This document shows, piece after piece, positions 26,212 to 38,941 of a stretch of DNA of 64,000 nucleotides (its first letter is position 1; each line of letters opens with the position of its first letter). The notes under the pieces are model-generated. The model was given only the letters and a program-made list of their open reading frames with translations. It searched no databases and was not told the DNA's origin. A program made the translations under genes and the position numbers. The stretch covers positions 28,502,501 through 28,566,500 of the forward strand of contig OX327695.1 in assembly GCA_946807835.1 (NCBI GenBank), given 5' to 3'. The DNA is from Ailanthus altissimus (lineage: Eukaryota; Streptophyta; Magnoliopsida; Sapindales; Simaroubaceae).

Positions 26212-27741
26212 TGCACCTACTTCAACTCTGATTTTATTGTGAAAAATGGGTCATATTCTTATAGGTAAAAAAAATTGTTATTGGATCTATGGATGATTAA
26301 AGTCACATGGGAGTTTAGTCAAAATGGCAAGCACCATTCTTATAAGTGCACCCTCCTAACTTGAGGTTAGGGTTCGAATCCCCTTTCTCCTATAATTATA
26401 AAAAATAACTTAAAAATTCTCCTATAATTATAAAAAAATACTTAAAAAGAACGTTGGTGATTAGAAGGTTTATAGGATTAAATTGAAAAGTGTAATTATG
26501 CCCTAATCTAAGTATTTAAATACATCAAAGGTAATAATTTCTTTAAAAAAAGTTGAAAGAAATTTATTCTTACATATTATGAGAAGACCTTAATACTTGT
26601 ATGCATGTAAAAAAAAGAAAAAGAAAATCTTTAAATTAAAAGGCAGTTTTAAAAGATATTTGCCTTTGATGTTTGTTTAAATGGCCATTTATAATAATAA
26701 TTTAATGATAAAATATTTGTAGTGTATTTTTTTTCTAGTAGAGATATTCATTCTTAAATTCAAATCCCACGTGCCAAAAGAAAAAAAAAGTTAAATAGAC
26801 ATTATTGCGACCTACACTATATCAATTTCTATCGAATAACTAAAATCATTCGACAATTTAAGAAAATATATAGTTTCTTTAACTGCATACGACCAGCTGG
26901 CTACTCCTTGTTCACGTGATAGCGCACAGAATTTGATCTATGGATAATTTTCCTGGTTCCCTTTTGTCAGTTGTCCTTATCTTTAGCCAGATCGAGCTTT
27001 TAATTAGTTTTCCGGGCAGGCGGGATTTTAAATTATAATACGCAATTACTTGAACCCGTTCAACTATTTTTTTTATAAGCCCCTCATTTTGAATGCCTTT
27101 TGATTTCAAATTGAATCTTAATAAAATCTATTAATTAAATTTTTTAAAAAAATTATAATTTATTAATAAAATCTCGCACTTTTGTCCTAACAAGAAGTCT
27201 TATGCGTTTTTTTTATTTAAGTAAAGAGTATAGGTTTTAATAAATATTAGAATAGTATATTTATTTTTACTTTTTGTAAGAATTATATAATTTGGATGGA
27301 TAGCATAATTTAAGTGGGATGTGTATTAAGATTGTAAGTGATGATCAATAACCCCAATTGTACAATCTGTTAAAAGGATGTATGTGATGATAATTCAGTT
27401 GTATGTTTTGATGAAATATCAGTAGCAGTAGCAAGTGTTAAAAAAAATAAAAATAAAAATTCTCCTTAAGACTTAAAGTTCACATGTCCCACGCTTACAC
27501 GAGTAAACGTTCAAATATTAAATAATTAATTACTCACTTTTTTACTAATTTAAAATCACACAACTCGCACATAATTGGTTCTGTAACCTACTTAACCAAT
27601 CACATAATGCCACATAGCCATCCGCCATTAATTTCCGGCCTCACAGGTCGCCCCACTCAATCGCTCGTATAACTGACAGGTACAGGGCCTTTTCCTCTCA
27701 CAAATTCATTTACTTTTTCTTTCCTCTTTCACTCCAAAACG
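26212..27741. other. MCA-SKP1 intergenic region
   Basis: No gene seen. Parts of 25947-27502 recur at 32868-33864. About 590 bp (roughly 26290-26880) is absent from that copy, so it is either an insertion here or a deletion there. The insert includes a SINE-like stretch. The final ~140 bases before SKP1 lose the poly-A/T character and include a CT-rich leader (CTTTTTCTTTCCTCTTTCAC) just before the ATG. Confidence 0.6.
26325..26400 (+). repeat. Possible tRNA-derived SINE-like remnant
   Basis: TGGCAAGCACC resembles a pol III A box, and GGTTCGAATCCC about 40 bp downstream is a good B box. The following TCTCCTATAATTATAAAA is AT-rich and partly repeated. The spacing and B box fit a tRNA-derived SINE, but no full element with target duplications was delimited. 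Confidence 0.35.
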
Positions 27742-29108
27742 ATGTCGTCGAAGGGGAAGATCATACTGAAGAGTTCGGACGGCGAGGCGTTCGAGGTGGA
27801 GGAGACGGTGGCGCTCGGCTCGCAGACGATCAAGCACATGATCGAGGACGACTGCGCCGATAGCGTGATCCCTTTACCTAACGTCAACAGCAGGATCCTC
27901 GCTAAGGTGATCGAGTACTGCAGGAAGCACGCCGAGGTTCCTCCTCATAAGACCGAGGATCTCAAACATGCCAACGCCAACGGCGGCGGCAGCGCTGGAG
28001 GAGATGAAGATGATCTCAAAACTTGGGACGCTGAGTTCGCCAAGGTTGACCAGGCCACTCTCTTTGACCTTATACTGGTCAGTATTCTCGATCTTTCTAT
28101 TTCTTCTATTTGATGAATAAATTTTCCTCTTTTGGTTCTTTTAAGTTAGGTTTTGAAGCTGTGGTTAATTTTATTGAAATAATTGTTTATTAATATGAAT
28201 TTTGTGGCTTATTTCCTGTTATTCGTGTAATTTAGTGATTGATTATTTGTTATATGTGTCAACTTATGGTGTTAGGGTTTGATTAATTTGATTTGTTATG
28301 TTAAATTAGAAAACTGTGCACCGTACTAAGATTGTGAATTTGTATCTCTAATTTTGTGCTCTGCTCTCTAACTTTACAGTAATTTTTGTGGATTTAATGA
28401 CGTCAGAAGTATTTAGCTTCAATTTCTTTGAAAGTATACAAACCTCCAAGGCTTTTGAAATAGGATTTCCCCCCGAACACTGGGATGAATTTGTAGTTAG
28501 TTGATATTGTTTTGGCCACTGTGTTTTATGTGTGCAATTCTAGCTTTTTGTACCTGTAGCTATTGGTTTCAAAATTTGCTCTCCATGGGAGGAGTCTAGA
28601 GAGTCTAGTGAAAAGATCCTTTACATTTTACAACTACTGAGCAGTGTCTAGCGCAAAAAACTAGTACATGGGCTTGTGTTGGGTCTGTAGTTATCTCGTG
28701 CCTAAACAACAATCTAGATTTATATTCTCGTATGTTAATCAGATGACTTGTCGCTCGCTTGCATATTGAATTGAATGTATTTCTGATATTATTTATTTAC
28801 ATTTATAGTGGAATAACAATTTTTTATCGGTCCTTTAAAAAACAAAAAACAAATTTCACCAGTTACTTTTGACAGCAATGTCAATGATTGGAGCTTCTTT
28901 TGTAATTCTCGTTCGTCTACTATGCATTTTGCAGGCGGCCAACTACTTGAACATCAAGGGGCTCTTGGATCTTACCTGCCAGACTGTTGCTGAGATGATC
29001 AAGGGAAAGATACCTGAGGAGATCCGAAAGACTTTTAACATCAAGAATGACTTCGCCCCAGAGGAGGAGGAAGAGGTTCGGAGGGAGAACCAGTGGGCGT
29101 TTGAATGA
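27742..29108 (+). CDS. SKP1: SKP1-like protein, SCF ubiquitin ligase adaptor
   Basis: Two exons, 27742-28077 and 28935-29108, joined in phase 0 across a GT-AG intron of 857 bp, encode 169 residues. SKP1 bridges cullin-1 to F-box proteins in SCF E3 ligases in nucleus and cytosol. The N-terminal BTB/POZ-like half (about residues 5-70: [15 protein letters not shown] onward) is followed by a Gly/Asp-rich linker ([12 protein letters not shown]). The C-terminal F-box-binding half starts near residue 113 ([15 protein letters not shown]) and ends in the canonical [12 protein letters not shown]. The single intron position is the usual one for plant SKP1 genes. Exon 1 is notably GC-rich against its surroundings. 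The gene is absent from the duplicated block at 46-52 kb. The exact ASK number cannot be assigned. Confidence 0.96.
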
Positions 29109-30541
29109 ATGGATGAATATGATTGAAAACGACCAATTTCATGACTCTGTTTACTATAATTAGCTGGAGTTAAGTAATCTCCAAGTCAGTTCTCAATATA
29201 CATTTGAATGTCGGAACTCTTGAACTGTTGATAATAGTAGGATTCTGGTGTAACCAGTAGCTGTTGCTATGTTTTCCTCCATTCTATCTAATACCACTGC
29301 ATCACTGATTGTGGCTAATTCCTTCGGTTCCATGATGTGATTTTCTTTACTTATTGATATCTTAACATGATTGAGCATTCTAACCGGTGTTAATGGTGTG
29401 GGGTACTTGCTGGCGGGTTATTGAACGAACCTGCCTGTTCAATGTACTTCAAATTTTAGTTTCATTGATTGTAGACAGTAAGCTCGTGGGTCCATGGCTT
29501 GCTGGTTTTGATGGCAGGGATTTGTTCGGATTTTGGAGATGTTACCTTTTGTTGACCATTGCTGGTCTCCTATAATCTTTGTGACTTAGTCTTAACTCCC
29601 GTCGGGGACACAGAACTTTTCACTAGCTTGGAGATGTCACTTTTCTTAACAAACAGACTGTTGGTAGCGTCTTAGGTTCTGGTGAAACTCAAGAAGCATT
29701 AATTGCGTTCGTTGTAAATGGATCCTTCAAAAGTTAGGTGTATATCTGTCTATTTTTTCAATTATGCATAACTTATTTAGAAATGGTTCGATAGAGTTTT
29801 AAAATCCTGTATTACTCTACTAATTTGAGGATGAGGTTTAAAACGGTAGGTGCAATTCTACTGGGCGAGTTTCTAGTATATGCAATCTACTGTTGAGAAG
29901 TTGTAGACTCGCATCGAGTATATTTGTAAAATGTCAGCGAGATGATTTGAGAAAATGACATGATTTGGATTTTGGATGTCCAAGTTAAGCAAAAATGGGC
30001 GTATTTATTATCAAATAATTGTTTGATAGTCAACAAATCAATGTCAAATTGATAGTAAAAAAATGCACTACAAAGGATGAAATTGGCACAACAATTTTGA
30101 GTATACTTTAGAACTGTCTTACATAATGTCAAAGGTACTCGAATTACTGACTAACTTTTGGATAAATGCTATAGAAAAGGCCAAAGTTTTTGGGCTTGTT
30201 GACTGTCAACATGCTCATATCTTGTATGCACAGACGAAAGAGTTCAATGCTAGTCTTCCAGCATCAGAATGCTGCAAATAGTGTTGTGTAAATGCTTGGC
30301 AGCAGATGATCATCTGCAAGTTATTCTAATCTTTAAGAATCACCAAACACAATGATATCCACCTGTATATTCACTCTTTAAGAGTTCACTCTGTAATGAC
30401 ATGATAAGATACAACGGAAATGGCACAGTTTAGTAATGTAACTTACATTCTCGCCGAAACCTTTTTGATATCAAGTTCCGGACTCTTTCTCCTACACAGG
30501 TGGTTGCTTAGGAACAGTAGTTACCAAAATTGATTTCTGAT
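29109..30541. other. SKP1-PPR convergent intergenic region
   Basis: It contains the SKP1 3' UTR and the 3' flank of the minus-strand PPR gene. The part from 30306 on is duplicated at 49536. Open frames here (29193-29378 minus, 29387-29575 plus, 29887-30132 minus) show no domain and are not called. Confidence 0.6.
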
Positions 30542-32227
30542 TTATTCATTGATCATTTTGTTGACGGCCTCATCAATTCTCTCTCTCCAAAAATAATCCA
30601 ATTTTAACTCGTGAACTATTTCTTTCAAGTCTATAAGACCACATCCGGGCATTCTTCCCATCCTTCTTTTCTTCATCAGATCCTTTACCCTAGCTACATC
30701 CTCCCATCGGCCTGCCACAGCATAGACATTTAGTAGCAACTGATAGCTTGAGAAATCCTGAGGATCCTTTTCAATAAAAGACTTTGCAATTCTTTCCCCC
30801 ATAGCTACATCTCCTTGGAACCGACATTCACTGAGTAAGTTAATCCACATTATCGATTCAAATGACACATCATCACTCTCTTCAGGCATCTTCCTTAAGA
30901 TTTCTTCAGCCTCTTCTTTAAGCCCTGCTCCAACATAAAGGTTAGCCATGCACCAATAATGGGCAAAATTCGGCTTTATTTTATGCAAATGAGCCATCTC
31001 ACTGAAATATTTTCTTCCCTCTGTCAACAATTCTCCTCGAACACAAGCACAAAGAACGCCGTTGAAAGTTATTTCATCTGGAGAAATGCTACCTCCTGCT
31101 TCTCTTCTCTCCAGTAATGCTCTAAATAATTTAAGTCCATCCTCTGGTTTCCCATGAATGCAATGCCCCAATATCATCGCATTCCAGCAAACTAAGTTCC
31201 TATTTCCCATCTGATGAAAAACTTTTTGTGCTACCTCTACTTTTTGGCATTTACTATACATATCTATCAATGACGTATCAATGATCATATTGGGTTTCAC
31301 TAAAGTCCTTACAATATGCCCATGAACTGATCTTCCATCTTTCAATCTGGCAGACCTACCACAAGCAGTGAGCAAACTGACCATTGTTGTATCACTTCCT
31401 TTAAATCCACTCTTCATCATTTCCCTAAACAACTTCAACGAGCAACCAGGATTTCCACTCTTTGCATAACCACTAATCATGATATTCCAAGAAATCACAT
31501 TCCTCTCGGGCATTACATCAAACAGCTCATGAGCAGACCACAATCCGCCAGATCTTACATACCCATCAATAATAGAATTCCAAGATATCAAATCCTTCTC
31601 CGAAATTTCAACAAACACCTTCTCGGCAGATTTCATAATCCCAAAACAACCATACATGTGAATCAAAGAGTTCTGCACTGGCAATACAGAATCAACCCCA
31701 TTTTTCACAGCCAATCCATGACACATTTTGCCTCTTTCAACACAACTCATCTTCGCACAAGACCCAAAAAGCGGCACAAAACTATAACTATTCGGTAAAA
31801 ATCCATTCCAAAGCATCCGAAAATAAAATACCAAAGCTTGCTCCGGAACGCAACTATTTGAGTATCCTTTAATAACAGCATTGACGCAAAAAGTGCCCGG
31901 ATTATAAATGCACTTAAAAACCAAAATAGTGTACTCTAAATTCCCAAAATCCAAAGACTGCTTTAAAACCCTGATACTCCAAAACGAGTTATTGAAAAAA
32001 AGACCTGAAGTTATCAAATGGGAATGGATTTGAAACAGTTGTTTCAGATTTTGACATGATTTGAAGAGAGGAAGCGTTCTCCCTTCACTGTAACAAGATG
32101 ATGACAATAATGATGATGAAATTGAAGAGAACCAGAGACCGTTAGATTTGGCTGCGGATGCTAGATTGGGGCGACAGATAACGGTCTCTCGGAATCTAAA
32201 GAGTTCCCGTTTCGAGATTCTTGCCAT
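30542..32227 (-). CDS. Pentatricopeptide repeat protein, PLS/E subclass
   Basis: An intronless gene of 561 codons, typical of plant PPR genes. Such proteins bind specific organellar transcripts and guide editing, splicing or processing in mitochondria or plastids. The first ~45 residues are rich in Arg and Ser and poor in acid (MARISKRELFRFRETVICRP), consistent with a transit peptide. Degenerate PPR units run from about residue 85 to 480, with typical pieces such as KDLISWNSIIDGYVRSG, NVISWNIMISGYAKSG and NLVCWNAMILGHCIHG. The C terminus (MKKRRMGRMPGCGLIDL..) matches an E-type ending. No DYW deaminase domain follows. It resembles Arabidopsis At3g51320-type proteins from memory of the family. 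It is divergently oriented to preY sequence 419 bp away. A broken paralogue lies at 49807-51463. Confidence 0.93.
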   Translation of the reverse strand: MARISKRELFRFRETVICRPNLASAAKSNGLWFSSISSSLLSSSCYSEGRTLPLFKSCQNLKQLFQIHSHLITSGLFFNNSFWSIRVLKQSLDFGNLEYTILVFKCIYNPGTFCVNAVIKGYSNSCVPEQALVFYFRMLWNGFLPNSYSFVPLFGSCAKMSCVERGKMCHGLAVKNGVDSVLPVQNSLIHMYGCFGIMKSAEKVFVEISEKDLISWNSIIDGYVRSGGLWSAHELFDVMPERNVISWNIMISGYAKSGNPGCSLKLFREMMKSGFKGSDTTMVSLLTACGRSARLKDGRSVHGHIVRTLVKPNMIIDTSLIDMYSKCQKVEVAQKVFHQMGNRNLVCWNAMILGHCIHGKPEDGLKLFRALLERREAGGSISPDEITFNGVLCACVRGELLTEGRKYFSEMAHLHKIKPNFAHYWCMANLYVGAGLKEEAEEILRKMPEESDDVSFESIMWINLLSECRFQGDVAMGERIAKSFIEKDPQDFSSYQLLLNVYAVAGRWEDVARVKDLMKKRRMGRMPGCGLIDLKEIVHELKLDYFWRERIDEAVNKMINE

Positions 32228-32645
32228 TCATTTACGAATTTATATTTTGGATTGAGTCTTGGCTTCGATTTGATCATCGCCATTAACACGCATCACTCTG
32301 TTTTCGGCTCAGATTTGTCAAGGGGTTTTGCTCGCTCATACCGTCATACGAGGGGTTTTTAGACTGCATTGACTTTTTAATATTTTGAAGCCCAACAAGA
32401 ATGATACTGGACCGACGTGAGGGTCCGTTAGCACAAAAATACACTTTAAACGGCGTCGTTTGGCGATATGTTTGAACAACAACGTGGTTGATGGCCACGT
32501 TGAAATCTATTTGTTCCCAACAAGATTTAATGGTGCGAGTTTAATTTCATTCAATTTCACCAAGCGAAACGACGACGTTCGGTAGCGTGAGTTTAATTTT
32601 CTAAACCTTTCTTCTGAAATTGAGCTCCAGTAAAATGATAATTGA

Positions 32646-32864
32646 ATGAAAATGGTGAAATTAAGCAAAGCGCTTTTGAAAGATGTAGGAACTGGAATCG
32701 GTAAGACTCTCTCTGAGATCTTAGTCTGTCCACTTTCCAAACAGTCCCTTAAGTTATTTCTTTTACCCTTTTCCCCCCTAAATTTCTTTCCAAAATAATT
32801 AAATTCATGGTTGTTAATGTTATTATTTTCTTTTGTTTGCATTTTTTTTATTATTAGGGTATGT
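32646..32864 (+). pseudogene. Truncated preY-like gene (exon 1 only)
   Basis: Exon 1 (32646-32752, 107 nt) matches exon 1 of the intact preY gene at 51834 codon for codon, with few changes. Its last bases are AA instead of AG before the GT donor. Intron 1 follows, and sequence identity stops seven bases into exon 2 (GGTATGT, ending 32864). After that the DNA becomes a copy of the MCA downstream region. Exons 2 and 3, which encode most of the Trm112-like core, are gone, so this copy cannot make the protein. It still shares the divergent promoter region with the intact PPR gene. Confidence 0.85.
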
Positions 32865-32867
32865 TTT

Positions 32868-33864
32868 AATGCATATGTCAATATCAAATTAATTGTTAGT
32901 TTGAAGTGAACATATAAAATCAAGAGCCATTGCCACTCTTTGTAGAGTTCCCCGATTTTTTTTTCATGACATTTTCAGTTTTCTTTACCCGTTTCAAGTT
33001 TTTCAAGTCTCTCCAAATTCCAAAGAGGAAAACTTGGAACAATTTTTAGCTAGAGCTGTTGCACTGTAGTCTTAAACCTAGAATCGATATCAATTTACTT
33101 CAACTCTGATTTTATTGTGAAAAATGGGTCATATTCTTATAGGTAAAAGAAAAAAAATGTTACTGGCATTGGCATATCCGGCCAGCTGGGTACATCTTCT
33201 TCACGTGATACAGCTCGGGATATGATCTATGGATGGATAATAGTCCACTGTCTAAGTATTGTAATTTTTCTGGTTCCCGTTTGTCAATCGTCCCCATCCT
33301 TAGCTAGATCAAACTTTTAATTAGTTTTTCAGGTAGGCTGGATTTTAAATTTTAATACGCAATTACTTGAACACATTCAACTATTTTTTTTATAAGCCCC
33401 TCATTTTCAATGCTTTTGATTTCAAATTGAATCTTAATAAAAATAAATAATTATTTTTTAAAAAAATACATAATTTATTAAAAAAAACTTGCACCATACC
33501 GAGCAACAAATTTTGTGTATTTCTTTGATTTAAATTAGTTGTTTTAGTCTTAATAAATGTTAAGGTAATATATTTATTTCTTTTTTTTGTGAGAATTTTA
33601 TAATTTAAATAGAATGTAAATAATGATCCCGATAATTTATGATTGTATAATTTAATAAAATTTTAATAGCATAGTTCAAATAGATGTGTATTAAAAATTA
33701 AAGTTATAATTCTAATAATTTTAATTGTATAATCTGTTGAAGGTGTAAGTGATGATCACCATAATTCAACTGTGTAGACAGATGGGATATCAATAGAAGG
33801 TAAAAATAAAAATAAAAACTCCCATTAAAACTTCAAGTACACATGTCGCACGCTCATACACGAC
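32868..33864 (+). repeat. Displaced copy of MCA-SKP1 intergenic DNA
   Basis: Homologous to 25947-26290 plus about 26880-27502, in the same orientation. It shares TTTGTAGAGTTCCCCGATTT, CGCAATTACTTGAACACATT-like and ATAAGCCCCTCATTTT-like blocks. In several small differences (TTAATTGTTAGTTTGAAG, CATATAAAATC, CATGACATTTT) it agrees with the downstream copy at 49260 rather than with 25947. It ends about 240 bp short of the point equivalent to the SKP1 start codon and abuts the pararetrovirus. Confidence 0.8.
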
Positions 33865-34036
33865 TTATGTGAGTGTAATTGTGACTAGAATTAATTACTA
33901 AACACATACGAATAGTATAATCAGTCAGAATTTTATTAATTTAAGATTATATCTAGCACAGTTATATCTAGGCAAAAGGTTGTTTGAAAGTCGGCTAAAG
34001 TTCTACTAGGATACCTTGGAGAGTAATGGGTAGTAA

Positions 34037-34049
34037 TGGTATCAAAGCC
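34037..34049 (+). promoter_or_regulatory. tRNA-Met-type primer binding site of pararetrovirus
   Basis: TGGTATCAAAGCC differs at one position from the TGGTATCAGAGC consensus complementary to the 3' end of plant initiator tRNA-Met, which caulimovirids use to prime minus-strand synthesis. It lies about 450 bp upstream of the movement-protein remnant, the expected order. A chance match is possible for so short a motif, but the position supports it. Confidence 0.65.
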
Positions 34050-34489
34050 AATGGCATATCAATTAGAAACTCATCAACCTAGCGAGGAGAGACTGAGCAG
34101 TACTTATCTTTGCGTTTAGCTTTGTTGTGAAATCATAAAGCCATATACTCTTGGCTATTTTAAAATATGAATCTTGAAACATTAAGATATGAACTACAAC
34201 GAAAAAAAATGAACCCTCAAACATGAAATTTGATACAGATACACATCTTTTTCTTCCCCAACTCTAATCTTTTCATTCACTACTTACTTCTTCCCCTTCA
34301 TTCAAAATAGATCATTTATATGAGATCACCTATATCCCAGAAGATAAAAGAATCCTAATCACTGAATTACCCATCTTTAACCTATATCAAGCTTTGTTAA
34401 AACCCATAACCTCATTTTCTTCCTCCATTAAAAGTTTGATCACCCCCAACAAACTAAAAGCCAAATAATATGTTAAAGTCACTCAATTT

Positions 34490-35345
34490 GATCAACACTT
34501 CCTTTTTGCAACCATTGCAAAACAAATGATCATGCCCAAGTTCCCAGATGAACTTGTTTAGACATAAGTCCAAGACGAATTTTCTCACCTTTATTTTGGA
34601 CTAGTAAGACTTGCCTTGACCTTTCATGGAAGTAAAGGCTTACCAACGATTGCTAAAATTGCTTTATTAGACACAAAGTTCTTTAAGTACCAACATGCTT
34701 GCATCAATCCAGTTCAAACCACCTTAAATATTAAAACTGTTCTCGTCACTTTTTATTCAAACTTTTGTATGCTAGTCAATGACCTATAAACTCACCACTG
34801 CTCTTAAAACCAAAATCTAAATTATTGGTGCTGTCTCTGATTTAAATACCTTTGTAGCCACATTGCACTACCAATTAGTTTATAGAGTATAAAACTATGC
34901 TTTGAACTTTAGTACTCCACATGCATTTGAAGATGCTCTCGTCATCTTTATTGATTTGAAACAAGTGCCTACTTGTACATACGTCCCACAACAATTGACA
35001 CATGATGAATTTGTCAAAATCTTGCTTGAAAAGTGGGTCACAAATTATAAAGAAAATCGCAGGCAATCTAAGACACCTAAATCAATTCAATCTATAAACC
35101 ACTCATTCTTTAAACAAGAAAATGGACAAATAGAAATTAGCTTTGACCATAAAGAAATCCCAAAGCCACATTGTTTTCCTACCCAGTTCATGCTTCAACC
35201 ATACTCACAGCCAAAAAGAGAAATCATATCCAGTATTTTGAATGCGAAAGTAAACATATATATGCCTTCAAAAACTCAAAAATTGGACATTGTTACTAGG
35301 ATATTCATTGTCAATGCTAATCTTGCCAAGAAGATCCATACTTAG
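34490..35345 (+). pseudogene. Pararetroviral movement protein remnant (30K type)
   Basis: One frame around 34586-34700 reads through a conserved 30K-superfamily segment (GLVRLALTFHGSKGLP). The remainder, 34902-35345, is open in a different frame for 147 codons, so at least one frameshift separates the parts, and several stops lie between. In plant viruses this protein enlarges plasmodesmata for cell-to-cell spread. The copy is inactive as it stands. Boundaries are approximate. Confidence 0.7.
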
Positions 35346-36516
35346 GTGATGAGTTTTATTTGCAAAGAAAAAATAGGAACAAAAAGAAAAAAAGTCTTCT
35401 AAAAAATTCTGAAAGAAAAATACGATAGAGGAGATCCAGATGTTGGTCTCTAAGGAAATTTGACTATTATATTCAATAGTTAACCAAGCCTTCCATAGTA
35501 TCATCTAATCCACCAACCAGTAAACTTTCTCCAAAACCATAATCACCTCTAAAACCAAAGTTGCAATTGTATTACCAAAAAGCCCTTAATATGATTGAAA
35601 ACGAGCCACTAGTACAACCATCCCACAAATTGCTACGATTAACCTTGTTGACTTTTCACTTCTCACCCCACAAGAGAATAAAGAAAAACATAAAAGACAA
35701 GTTTGAAAAATTAGGAATCCTTATACTAGGAACCTGATGGTACTTTTGAGCAAATATCCCATACATAAGCTATTCTCAACTAGCAATCTCAAAATATTGT
35801 TGCCCAAAATAACATGCTACACAGAATTGAGGCTTCTCAACAAAGGATTAAACAAAAATTAGATTCTTGGTTCATTATAACTCAAAATCTAATAACTTCA
35901 TTGAAATAAAAGATCCAGTCCGTACATGAAGAAATCATATCCTTGTTAATGTAGAATATCTCATTATACAAACAGGAACAAGAAAATAAAGGCCTTAAAA
36001 TTCAGCTCCAAAGCTTGAAAAATAATTTTACATAACCCTGAAAACCAATCAGTACTTTACTTAAAACATCTTAACCACTCCCATCATTTTCCAATCTAAA
36101 CCAAAATTTTGAGGACTTTTCAAACTTGATCCTAAAGGAAAACCTCCATAAAGAAAAGTTGATTAAAAAAAGAAAAACCAACAGCCTCTTCCAGTAAAGG
36201 GAAAGAAACCTTCCAGACCAAACTGGTTACCACAATAGTCATCTTCTTAGTGCAACAAAATCGGTATTTCCACAACTTTACCCGTTTCAAAACCAGCTAC
36301 AGTAACCAAACCCTTTAACTCATCACAATTTATAGTCCATCCCCATAACCTAGAACTCAGCTGGACTAATAATTTCAGTACTTCTGAAACAAGACATTCT
36401 AACTCATCTGAGTCAGAATATACCACCTCTTTCATTAAAACTATATCTAAAGAAACTGAGCTAGAACCATTCATCTTTATGAATGATCCCAGACCACCAC
36501 TTCAGTCACAAAAGAA

Positions 36517-36961
36517 GTGGACTCATCAGTTGATGAATCAACCATGCTTTCTCCAAGAAGGCAAATTCCTCGGGCCACTAAAATAAACAACTTAAACAAG
36601 CGTCATTGGTTTACACTTGATGACATACCACCCTCAAAATGGCAAGAAAGAATTTATGAATTCCAAGCTTGGTGTGTTACTAAGAATCAAAAGCCTGAAA
36701 CCATAATTCTTGAGGTCATCTCAAAAATAATTGTAAGATTTCAAGGAATCTTAAAACATTGGTACCACCAACTAGGGGAATATAAGCAAATCCAACATTA
36801 AAACTCAAATAACATTAATGATTTACTTAATGTTATCTTTGTTGGAGATAAAACCCATTTAGTTGACCAAGCTAAAGAAGAGTTCTTCAAACTCAAACGT
36901 TGTTCTTTTAAATGAAAAGATTTGGAACCCCATTGTAAAAAAAGCTTTTCTTAGAGACTAC
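36517..36961 (+). pseudogene. Pararetroviral coat-protein region remnant, 5' part
   Basis: An open stretch at 36517-36801 contains a Trp-rich segment (DDIPPSKWQERIYEFQAW) of the kind found upstream of the zinc knuckle in petuvirus-like polyproteins. A stop ends it at 36799-36801. The reading then degrades until the family-B LTR insertion at 36962. The continuation lies beyond that LTR, from 41836. Confidence 0.6.
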
Positions 36962-38941
36962 TGTTAGGGTTTGTGCTTACGTGTCATCCATGTTTGTATG
37001 AATATTTATTTTGTAATATTTATACAATGAATATTTTATTAAATCACTAATAATCTTTATTAAATGGTAATTAAGCTTATAACATTATAGACATTGTATG
37101 ATCTGAATTAGTTCATATCTGGTTTAAAGAAGTTTAGACAATGGCTAAGAGTTAATAATACTGATAGTTATAAATGCTAAGAGTTAGCATTACTAAGAGT
37201 TAACAGGTTATAAGAGTCAGCGAGATCTAAAAAGTTAGAACCTTATCTATAATGTGACAAAGACTTGAGAATCTACTAGTAATGATATAGTTGCAAAGAG
37301 TTGCAATAAATATTAAGAAATGTTATTGTGTAAGTATCTTATCAAATATAGAGTTCCTAATCTATGTTTACCAATGAAGGTCTATCGGTGAAACACAATA
37401 ATGTAAATTAGTGTATGTCTATATTTGTATCATACAAATGATTATTCTTAGTTACCATGAGCTTTGTAGAAGCTCATATAGACATACAGGTATTTAGTTA
37501 GGACTGGATACTGAACAAACTCACGAGGACCTCAATAAATAACCTATGAATCCGTTAAAGAAAGGTCCTCTCGAGTTAAGTAGTATTTGTGGTTCTTTGA
37601 CCTGAGAGCCACGGTGGACTTGTAAGAGATTCACCATACTTTGGTTCCACGTATGTCATAGACCTTTCATGGTCTGACCGTTACGTATCGCTGGGTATGG
37701 TTCGATGCTCATGGAGTTCAGTGTGTGTAGATATGGAATCCGCCAGCTCACATAGATGAGTTGTATATCCGATACTTCGAGATTATATATTTATAAAGTC
37801 TTATAGTCGTAAGCAATCAACCTGAGAAAAGAGTTTCCTACAGGTTTGAACATTATAGCAAAAGTGTTTGTGTATATTATTCATAAAGATACGAATCTGG
37901 AGATAAAGTAATAGATGAAATTATCAGAATTTGACGGTAATGATCTATATCCCGCTCATCCAGGATATAATGACGGAAGGATTATACGAATATGTAGTAA
38001 CCTCAACATGTATGGTCTAACGCGCTAATTTGTAACATTTGTGATATGTGCGTGAGGCATCGATCACGGACTTATGGAATAGTTCCATTTGATGAATTGA
38101 TTGTGGACCTAGGAAGTCCCAATATAAAATGTATTCTTTGAGCACTTGGGCAGCGTACCGTATTGAATAGTTCAATATAGCAAAATTCAGCAATTTACTA
38201 TAGTTTAGTTAACTAAAGTATAAGGTTATATGGTGGGACTCACTTTAGGTTAACTTAATAACCTAGTAAGGACATAAATATAATTTCACTTAATGATTAT
38301 TTAATTGTTAAATAATTCAAATGAATATTTATTTATTTAATAGTTAAATAAATAATTTAATTTAACTATGGTTAAGAGTTAACTATATGGTTAAGTTAGG
38401 TTAACCTTACTTAATAATTAAGTAAAAGTTAACCTAATTATGGTTAAGTTAGTTAACTATGGTTAGAATATTTAAATGTTCATTTAACCTAACTAGAGTT
38501 AAGAGTTAACTATGATTAAGTTATGTTAAATACAAATTGAAATTAAGTGAAATTTAGTATAATAAATTGAAATTAAATTCATTTGTATATATTAGCCAAA
38601 TGTAATTAAATTCATAAGTTTTGTTAAATTTTCTTTTTGCTAAAAACTTGGCTAGCCATTATAAAGAGAGAAAAGAGAAATTGTTTTCTTATTTTTGGAT
38701 TCAAGTTGTTAAATTCATAATTTTCTTTTATAAGGCATTAAAACTAATTTAACAAAATAGGTTTTGATTAATTGATTAAGTGTTAATCAAAAGAAAAAAA
38801 TCAAGACTATCATTCTAGATAATCAAACCCATCATTGTTGATTACTAGAATTGATCAAAGATTGCATTTCGGTGGACTTCAACAATTTTGATTTAAAGGC
38901 TTCAAGGGTCATTTTCGAATTTCGTTTTTGTTAATTCCTTT

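Noticed and set aside
31529..31798. Plus-strand frame over the PPR gene
   Set aside because: Antisense shadow of the intact 561-codon PPR reading frame.
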